From Variovorax saccharolyticus (GTDB lineage Bacteria > Pseudomonadota > Gammaproteobacteria > Burkholderiales > Burkholderiaceae_C): a stretch of 64,000 nucleotides of DNA. The stretch covers positions 186,001 through 250,000 of the forward strand of contig NZ_JASZYT010000007.1 of the NCBI RefSeq assembly GCF_030316765.1, given 5' to 3'. The notes under the pieces were generated by a model, which had not been told where the DNA came from, searched no databases, and saw only the letters and a list, made by a program, of their open reading frames with translations. This document shows, one piece after another, positions 58,088 through 64,000 of this stretch (its first letter is position 1; each line of letters begins with the position of its first letter). Both the position numbers and the translations under genes were made by a program.

Positions 58088-59521
58088 ATGCAACTCAACT
58101 ACATCGGCAACGAAAACGTTGCTTCCTCGTCCGGCCGCACGCTGCCGGTGATCGACCCCTCCGACGGCCAGCCTTTCGATGAACTGCAGCGCAGCAATGC
58201 CGCCGACATCGATGCCGCGGTGCGCGCCGCGCGCCATTGCTTCGACACCGGCTGGCACAAGGTCAGCGCGGCCGAACGGGGCCGCCTGCTCTACAAGCTG
58301 TCGCAGAAGATCGCCGAGCATGTCGACGAACTGGCGCTGATCGAGCAGCGCGACTGCGGCAAGCCGGTCAAGCAGGCCCGCGCCGATGCGCTGGCGCTGG
58401 TGCGCTACTTCGAGTTCTACGCCGGGGCCTGCGACAAGCTGCATGGCGAGACCATTCCCTACCAGGACGGCTACAGCGTCTTCACCTGGCGCGAGCCGCA
58501 CGGCGTCACCGGCCATATCGTGCCCTGGAACTACCCGATGCAGATCTTCGGGCGCAGCGTCGGCGGCGCGCTGGCCGCGGGCAATGTGTGCGTGGTCAAG
58601 CCCTCGGAAGATGCCTGCCTGTCGCTGATCCGGGTCGCCAAGCTGGCGGCCGAGGTCGGCTTTCCGCCGGGCGCGCTGAACATCGTGACGGGCTTCGGCC
58701 ACGAGGTCGGGGATGCGCTGGCGCGGCACCCGGGCGTCGACCACATCAGCTTCACCGGCAGCCCCAAGGTCGGCACGCTGATCCAGCAGGTGGCGGCCGA
58801 ACGCCACTGCCCGGTGACGCTCGAACTCGGCGGCAAGAGCCCGCAGATCGTGTTCGCCGACGCCGACCTCGGCGCGGCGATCCCGGTGCTGATCAACGCC
58901 ATCGTGCAGAACGCCGGCCAGACCTGCTCGGCCGGCTCGCGGGTGCTGATCGACCAGGCCATCTACGAGCCGCTGCTGCAGCGCCTGGGCCATGCCTTCG
59001 AGGCGCTGCGGGTGGGCCCGGCCGCGATGGACCTCGATGTCGGCCCGCTGATCCGGCAGACCCAGCAGCAGCGCGTGTGGGACTTCCTCTCGGACGCGCA
59101 CGTGGCCGGCATTCCGATGGTGGCCCAGGGCGTGGTGGTCGATGAAGCGCCCGAGGCCGGCTTCTACCAGGCGCCGACCCTGCTGCGCGACGTGCCGGTG
59201 GACCACCGCCTGGCGCAGGAGGAAGTGTTCGGGCCGGTGCTGGCCGCGATGTCCTTCCGCGACGAGGACGAGGCCGTGGCCCTGGCCAATGCGACGCAGT
59301 TCGGGCTGGTGGCCGGCATCTGGACGAACGACGGCGGACGCCAGTTCCGCATGGCCAAGCGGGTCCGCAGCGGCCAGGTGTTCATCAACAACTACGGTGC
59401 CGGCGGCGGCGTGGAACTGCCCTTCGGCGGCGTCAAGTCCTCGGGCTACGGGCGCGAGAAGGGCTTCGAGGCGCTGTACGGCTTCACCACCCTCAAGACG
59501 GTGGCCGTCAAGCACGGCTGA
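58088..59521 (+). CDS. aldehyde dehydrogenase family protein
   Basis: A 477-residue NAD(P)-dependent ALDH. VPWNYPMQIFGRSVGGALAA is the cofactor-binding segment, VTLELGGKSPQ carries the catalytic Glu (near 245) and GQTCSAGSR the nucleophilic Cys (near 280). Substrate cannot be named from sequence. It starts 45 bp after the M81 gene and is followed by an SDR gene. Confidence 0.92.
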   Translation: MQLNYIGNENVASSSGRTLPVIDPSDGQPFDELQRSNAADIDAAVRAARHCFDTGWHKVSAAERGRLLYKLSQKIAEHVDELALIEQRDCGKPVKQARADALALVRYFEFYAGACDKLHGETIPYQDGYSVFTWREPHGVTGHIVPWNYPMQIFGRSVGGALAAGNVCVVKPSEDACLSLIRVAKLAAEVGFPPGALNIVTGFGHEVGDALARHPGVDHISFTGSPKVGTLIQQVAAERHCPVTLELGGKSPQIVFADADLGAAIPVLINAIVQNAGQTCSAGSRVLIDQAIYEPLLQRLGHAFEALRVGPAAMDLDVGPLIRQTQQQRVWDFLSDAHVAGIPMVAQGVVVDEAPEAGFYQAPTLLRDVPVDHRLAQEEVFGPVLAAMSFRDEDEAVALANATQFGLVAGIWTNDGGRQFRMAKRVRSGQVFINNYGAGGGVELPFGGVKSSGYGREKGFEALYGFTTLKTVAVKHG

Positions 59522-59579
59522 GCGCCGGAACCGGGCCGATACACTGCCCGGCTGCAAATTCATTTCTCAGGAGACACCC

Positions 59580-60341
59580 GTGCGCGTCAAGGACAAATCC
59601 ATCATCGTGACCGGTGCCGGCGGAGGCATCGGCGAAGGCATCGCGAAGCGGCTGGCGGCCGAGGGCGCCCAGGTCGTCGCCAACGACATCAACCAGGCGC
59701 TCGGCGAGCAGGTGGTCGAGGCCATCCTGCGGGCTGGCGGCCGCGCCTCCTTCTTCGCCGCCGACGTCACGAAGTCGGACCAGGTCAAGGCGCTGGTCGA
59801 GGCCGCCGTGCAGCGCCACGGCAAGCTCGACGCGGTGGTCAACAACGCCGGCTGGACGCACCGCAACCGGCCGGCGCTCGAAGTCGGCGAAGACGAGTTC
59901 GACCGCTGCTACGCGGTCAACGTCAAGAGCATCTACCTGTCGACGATCCATGCGGTGCCGGCTTTTCGCGCCAACGGCGGCGGATCCTTCATCAACATCG
60001 CGTCGACCGCGGGGGTGCGCCCCCGCCCCGGCCTCACCTGGTACAACGGCTCCAAGGGGGCCGTGATCACGACCAGCAAGTCGCTGGCCGCCGAACTCGG
60101 CCCCGACAACATCCGGGTCAACTGCATCAACCCGGTCTTCAATCCCGACACCGGCCTGGCGGCCGAGTTCGCCGGCGGGCCGCTCACCGAAGAGCGCAAG
60201 GCGAAGTTCCGCGCCACCATCCCGCTCGGCCGATTCTCGACCGCGCTCGACGTCGCCAATGCGGCGCTCTACCTGGCGAGCGACGAAGCGTCCTTCATCA
60301 GCGGCGTCTGCATCGAGGTCGACGGCGCGCGCTGCGTCTGA
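59580..60341 (+). CDS. SDR family oxidoreductase (glucose 1-dehydrogenase/FabG-like)
   Basis: A 253-residue classical short-chain dehydrogenase read from GTG at 59580 with AGGAGA upstream. IIVTGAGGGIGEGIAKRLAA is the cofactor-binding TGxxxGxG, NNAG is present, and the catalytic Ser-Tyr-Lys is in INIASTAG and WYNGSKGAV. It likely oxidises a hydroxy compound in the same pathway as the preceding ALDH and M81 proteins. Confidence 0.92.
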   Translation: MRVKDKSIIVTGAGGGIGEGIAKRLAAEGAQVVANDINQALGEQVVEAILRAGGRASFFAADVTKSDQVKALVEAAVQRHGKLDAVVNNAGWTHRNRPALEVGEDEFDRCYAVNVKSIYLSTIHAVPAFRANGGGSFINIASTAGVRPRPGLTWYNGSKGAVITTSKSLAAELGPDNIRVNCINPVFNPDTGLAAEFAGGPLTEERKAKFRATIPLGRFSTALDVANAALYLASDEASFISGVCIEVDGARCV

Positions 60342-60401
60342 CCCGGCGCCAAGGCCTTGCTGGGACATCGCGCCCGTCGATGCGGTAAATTGGCCTTCCC
60401 C

Positions 60402-61517
60402 ATGAACCAGCACGTCGTCAGAGTCTCCGAGATCGGTCGCGCGCCGCGCGCGGCCTCGGGCGCGCACGCCGTGCCCGCCACCGGCGTGCTGCTCGACCGG
60501 CTGGCCCGTCCGCTGACCGACCTTCGCATCAGCGTGACCGATCGCTGCAACTTCCGCTGCAGCTACTGCATGCCGAAGGAAGTGTTCGACAAGGATTACC
60601 AGTACCTGCCGCACAGCGCACTGCTGAGTTTCGAGGAGATCACGCGGCTGGCGCGCCTGTTCGCCAGCCACGGCGTACGCAAGATCCGGCTCACCGGCGG
60701 CGAGCCGCTGCTGCGCAAGAACCTCGAGGTGCTGGTGGAGCAGCTCGCCGCCCTGCGCACGCCGGACGGCCAGCCGCTGGACCTCACGCTGACCACCAAC
60801 GGCTCTCTGCTCGCCCGCAAGGCCCGGGCCTTGAAGGCCGCCGGCCTGAATCGCGTGACCGTGAGCCTCGACGGCCTCGACGACACGGTGTTCCGCCGCA
60901 TGAACGACGTCGATTTCCCGGTCGCCGAGGTGCTGGCAGGGATCGAGGCGGCGAAGGCGGCGGGCCTGGGTCCGATCAAGGTCAACATGGTGGTCAAGCG
61001 CGGCACCAACGAGCAGGAGATCCTGCCAATGGCGCGCCACTTCCGCGGCAGCGGCGTGGTGCTGCGCTTCATCGAGTACATGGATGTCGGCGCCACCAAC
61101 GGCTGGCGCATGGACGAGGTCCTGCCCTCGGCCGATGTGGTGAGCCGCGTCGGCGCCGAATTCCCGCTGCAGCCCCTGGAAGCCACTGCTGCCGGCGAAA
61201 CCGCGCAGCGCTGGGCCTACGCCGACGGCGGCGGCGAGATCGGCGTCATCAGCAGCGTGACCCAGGCCTTCTGCCACGACTGCAGCCGGGCCCGCCTGTC
61301 GACCGAAGGCAAGCTCTACCTGTGCCTGTTCGCAAGCCAGGGCCACGACCTGCGGCCGCTGCTGCGCGGCGACGCCGACGACGCACAGATCGCCTCCGCG
61401 CTCGGCCACATCTGGCAAGGCCGCAGCGACCGCTATTCCGAACTGCGCGCGCAGCGCGTTCCCGACACCGATGCGGGTGCGCCGCGCCGGGTCGAAATGA
61501 GCTACATCGGCGGATGA
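60402..61517 (+). CDS. moaA: GTP 3',8-cyclase MoaA
   Basis: A 371-residue radical-SAM enzyme. CNFRCSYC (near 49-56) binds the first cluster, [12 protein letters not shown] is the SAM-binding GGE motif, [20 protein letters not shown] provides three Cys of the second cluster, and the C-terminal Gly-Gly (YIGG) is intact. It converts GTP to the first molybdopterin intermediate. Its stop overlaps the mobA ATG. Confidence 0.96.
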   Translation: MNQHVVRVSEIGRAPRAASGAHAVPATGVLLDRLARPLTDLRISVTDRCNFRCSYCMPKEVFDKDYQYLPHSALLSFEEITRLARLFASHGVRKIRLTGGEPLLRKNLEVLVEQLAALRTPDGQPLDLTLTTNGSLLARKARALKAAGLNRVTVSLDGLDDTVFRRMNDVDFPVAEVLAGIEAAKAAGLGPIKVNMVVKRGTNEQEILPMARHFRGSGVVLRFIEYMDVGATNGWRMDEVLPSADVVSRVGAEFPLQPLEATAAGETAQRWAYADGGGEIGVISSVTQAFCHDCSRARLSTEGKLYLCLFASQGHDLRPLLRGDADDAQIASALGHIWQGRSDRYSELRAQRVPDTDAGAPRRVEMSYIGG

Positions 61518-62164
61518 GCGCCCTGGCCTCGATCACCGCCAGCGAGATCACCGGCCTCGTGCTCGCCGGCGGGCGCGGCTCACGCATGGGCGGCGTCGAC
61601 AAGGGCTTGCAGAATTTCAACGGCACGCCGCTGGCGATGCATGCGGTGCTGCGGCTGGGCATGCAGGTCGGCGAAGTGATGGTCAACGCGAACCGCAACC
61701 TGGCGGCCTACGAGTCCTTCGGCGTGCCGGTCTGGCCCGATGGCCTGGCCGACTATGCGGGCCCGCTGGCCGGCTTCCTGACCGGGCTGGAGCGCTGCGA
61801 GACGCCGTACCTGCTCACCGTGCCCTGCGACACGCCGCTGTTCCCGCTCGATCTCGCCAGCCGCCTGGCAACCGCCCTCGCGTCGGAAGACGCCGATATC
61901 GCGATGGTCAGCGCACCCGAGGCCGCCGACGCACCCGACACCGCACCGGTGCTGTTCCCGCAGCCGGTGTTCTGCCTGCTGCGCGCCACGCTGCTCGAAA
62001 GCCTGGTGCTCTTCACGCAGGCCGGCGGCCGCAAGATCGACAAGTGGACCGGCCAGCACCGCACTGTGCTCGTGCCCTTCGACCGCCCTGGCGACGCCGC
62101 CGATGCGTTCTTCAATGCCAACACGCTGGCCGAACTGCACCATCTCGAGCGCCAGCGGTCCTGA
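61514..62164 (+). CDS. mobA: molybdenum cofactor guanylyltransferase MobA
   Basis: A 216-residue nucleotidyltransferase. [20 protein letters not shown] is the GTP-binding loop and [16 protein letters not shown] the metal-binding region. It attaches GMP to Mo-molybdopterin to make MGD. The gene overlaps moaA by 4 bp and precedes moeA by 13 bp, giving a compact cofactor operon. Confidence 0.94.
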   Translation: MSALASITASEITGLVLAGGRGSRMGGVDKGLQNFNGTPLAMHAVLRLGMQVGEVMVNANRNLAAYESFGVPVWPDGLADYAGPLAGFLTGLERCETPYLLTVPCDTPLFPLDLASRLATALASEDADIAMVSAPEAADAPDTAPVLFPQPVFCLLRATLLESLVLFTQAGGRKIDKWTGQHRTVLVPFDRPGDAADAFFNANTLAELHHLERQRS

Positions 62165-62177
62165 TGCCTTTACTGCC

Positions 62178-63485
62178 ATGAGCCGAATCGCCGAAATCGC
62201 CGCCGCACTGGCGGGCTACGACCCCAAGGCGCTGGGCGTCGACGCCGTGCAGGCGTTTCTGGCGCAACTGGCCGAGCCCGCGATCGTCACCGAGGTCGAA
62301 CGGCTGGCCCTGCGCGATGCGCTCGGTCGGGTGCTGGCCGAGGACATCGTCTCGCCGGTCAGCGTGCCGCCGCACGACAACTCCGCGATGGATGGCTTTG
62401 CCTTCGACGGCACGCTGCTCGACGCCGCCGGCGATGCCACGCTGACGCTGCGCGTGGCCGGAACGGCGCTGGCCGGCGCCGCCTGGCGGGGCACGCTGGG
62501 TGTCGGCGACGCGCTGCGGATCATGACCGGTGCGGTGATGCCGGCCGGCCTCGACACCGTGATCCCCCAGGAATTCTGCACCGTCGAGGGCGAACGCGTG
62601 AGCTTCCCGGCCAAGGCACTGCGGCGCGGCGACAACCGGCGCTTCGCCGGCGAAGACCTGATGCAGGGCGAGCCGGCCCTGCGGCGCGGCCAGATCATCA
62701 CGCCGGCCGCGCTCGGCATGGTCGCCAGCCTCGGCCTGCCGATGGTGCCGGTGCTGCGGCGGCTGCGCGTGGCCTACTTCTCCACCGGCGACGAGATCCT
62801 CAGCCTCGGCGAACTGCCGCGTGAAGGTGCGGTTTACGACAGCAACCGCTACACCGTGTTCGGCCTGCTCACGCGGCTGGGCTGCGAGGTGATCGACCTC
62901 GGGCTGGTGCCCGACGATCCGGCGGCGCTCGAATCGGCGCTGCGCCGCGCCGCCGCCGAGGCCGACGCGATCATCACCAGCGGTGGCGTCAGCGTCGGCG
63001 AGGCCGACCACACGCGCGCAGTCATGCAGCGGCTCGGCGACATGGCGTTCTGGCGCGTCGCCATGCGGCCCGGCCGGCCGATGGCGGTGGGCCTGATCCC
63101 GGCGCCGGACGGCCAGCGCGGACCGGCCGTGCTGTTCGGACTGCCCGGCAATCCCGTCGCCGTGATGGTCACTTTCCTGGCCTTCGTGCGACCGGCGCTG
63201 CTGAAGATGATGGGCTGCAACGCCAGCTGCGCCGCACCGCCGCCGCTGTTGCGCGCCACCAGCGTGGAAGCGATCCGCAAGAAGCCCGGCCGCACCGAAT
63301 ACCAGCGCGGACGTGTGGAGCCCGTGGCCGGCGCCTTGCCGCAGGTGCGCATCGCCGGCAACCAGGGCTCGGGCGTGCTGAGTTCGATGGTCGAGGCCAA
63401 CGGCCTGGTGGTGCTGCACCACGACCAGGCGAGCGTGGCGCCGGGCGACACGGTGGACGTGATGATCTTCGACGGCGTGGTGTAA
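62178..63485 (+). CDS. moeA: molybdopterin molybdenumtransferase MoeA
   Basis: A 435-residue protein. SVPPHDNSAMDGFAF is the family entry motif, IMTGAVMPAGLDTVIPQE and STGDEIL follow, with ITSGGVSVGEADHT and LFGLPGNPVAVMVTF in the MoCF domain. It inserts molybdate into molybdopterin. Its presence in one unit with moaA and mobA supports the CoxL-like enzyme at 26.7 kb and other Mo enzymes of the cell. Confidence 0.95.
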   Translation: MSRIAEIAAALAGYDPKALGVDAVQAFLAQLAEPAIVTEVERLALRDALGRVLAEDIVSPVSVPPHDNSAMDGFAFDGTLLDAAGDATLTLRVAGTALAGAAWRGTLGVGDALRIMTGAVMPAGLDTVIPQEFCTVEGERVSFPAKALRRGDNRRFAGEDLMQGEPALRRGQIITPAALGMVASLGLPMVPVLRRLRVAYFSTGDEILSLGELPREGAVYDSNRYTVFGLLTRLGCEVIDLGLVPDDPAALESALRRAAAEADAIITSGGVSVGEADHTRAVMQRLGDMAFWRVAMRPGRPMAVGLIPAPDGQRGPAVLFGLPGNPVAVMVTFLAFVRPALLKMMGCNASCAAPPPLLRATSVEAIRKKPGRTEYQRGRVEPVAGALPQVRIAGNQGSGVLSSMVEANGLVVLHHDQASVAPGDTVDVMIFDGVV

Positions 63486-63520
63486 GGTCTGTCCCCGCCC
63501 TGGCCTCACCGGAGTTGCGC

Positions 63521-64000
63521 ATGGCAGCCAGCAGGATCGAACTGATGCAGCAGATGCCGATCTTCGGCGCCATCGCGGCCGACACCGTCGAATTCATGCT
63601 GACCGCCGCGCGAGTGATCGAAATGCCTTGCGGCGACTATTTCTTCCGCGAAGGCGAGCCGGGCCATGGCATGTTCGTGCTCGAAGCGGGCAGCGTGACC
63701 GTCTCCAAGAGCTGGCAGTCGCATGAACTGCTGATCCGGCGCCTGGTTCAAGGCGATTGTTTCGGCGAGATGGCGCTGCTCGACCTTTTTCCACGCAGCG
63801 CCTCGGTGCGCGCCGACGCCGACTGCATTGCGATCGAACTCACCTCGGCCAACCTTTACCGGCTGTTCGAGCGCGATGTCGAGCAGTTCGCGCTGATCCA
63901 GATGAACATCGCCCGCGAAATGAGCCGGCGCTTGCGGATCACCGACGACTTGCTGTTCCGCGCCCGCATGGGCGAGGTGCCGCAAGCGCACGAGAAGCTG
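63521..64000 (+). CDS. cyclic nucleotide-binding domain protein (partial)
   Basis: 160 codons are visible from ATG 63521 to the window edge with no stop. A single CNB domain is seen: IFGAIAADTVEFMLTAARVI, YFFREGEPGHGMFVLEAGSV, and the phosphate-binding cassette GDCFGEMALLDLFPRSASVR with the key Glu and Arg. No helix-turn-helix has appeared by residue 160, so this may be a stand-alone CNB protein rather than a Crp/Fnr regulator. Confidence 0.85.
   Translation, partial: MAASRIELMQQMPIFGAIAADTVEFMLTAARVIEMPCGDYFFREGEPGHGMFVLEAGSVTVSKSWQSHELLIRRLVQGDCFGEMALLDLFPRSASVRADADCIAIELTSANLYRLFERDVEQFALIQMNIAREMSRRLRITDDLLFRARMGEVPQAHEKL

Overview
The window is chromosomal DNA of a high-GC betaproteobacterium, most likely Variovorax or a close relative in the Comamonadaceae (Burkholderiales). 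The basis is inference from protein style and synteny: an ilvI-ilvH-ilvC-pssA-leuA2-leuA amino-acid cluster, a sigma factor/DUF3619/DUF3106/RDD group, adjacent soluble and membrane pyrophosphatases, and intergenic hairpin repeats of the kind common in Variovorax. No rRNA, tRNA, CRISPR array, prophage or intact insertion sequence was seen. Coding density is high and most genes look like core chromosome.

Layout. 1-2.6 kb: the start of a PaiB-like gene, an AraC regulator, a 269-bp nested inverted-repeat element, a secreted thermonuclease and a small periplasmic protein. 2.6-19.3 kb: a cellulose/c-di-GMP block. A hybrid histidine kinase faces a REC-GGDEF diguanylate cyclase, followed by bcsD-bcsP-bcsQ-bcsA-bcsB-bcsZ-bcsC and, convergent with bcsC, a GGDEF-EAL protein. 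The kinase phosphorelay could drive the cyclase, c-di-GMP would bind the PilZ domain of BcsA, and the EAL protein could remove the signal. 19.3-24.5 kb: a 53-residue membrane protein, an FHA protein, two hypothetical ORFs, a Do-family periplasmic protease and an OmpR-type two-component pair with a plausible regulator box upstream of the protease.

24.5-32.7 kb: pobR/pobA (4-hydroxybenzoate to protocatechuate), an orphan CoxL-like molybdenum hydroxylase subunit, the N-degron transferases aat and bpt, a second IclR regulator and a PBP7-type endopeptidase. 32.8-40.7 kb (minus strand): branched-chain amino-acid synthesis. A leader peptide with four leucine codons and an attenuator hairpin precede leuA2-leuA, and an intrinsic terminator closes ilvI-ilvH-ilvC before pssA. 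41-44.4 kb: ECF sigma factor, a putative anti-sigma-like DUF3619 protein, DUF3106, RDD, dgkA and a LOG-family protein. 44.5-49 kb: P-II protein overlapping nadE, a DMT transporter, and an acetyltransferase-like gene invaded in frame by three copies of an intergenic repeat.

49-56.5 kb: divergent ppa and hppA (the latter fused to an OmpA-like domain), small hypothetical genes, a phospholipase-D lipoprotein and a periplasmic peroxiredoxin. 56.5-64 kb: M81 metallopeptidase, aldehyde dehydrogenase and SDR (a likely catabolic set), then moaA-mobA-moeA for molybdenum cofactor, which the CoxL-like enzyme would need, and a truncated cyclic-nucleotide-binding protein.

The most notable non-textbook signals are the repeat families. 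They sit at gene 3' ends and sometimes supply or abut the stop codon. Two of them show compensatory changes in their stems. One family has been tandemly amplified inside a coding sequence.
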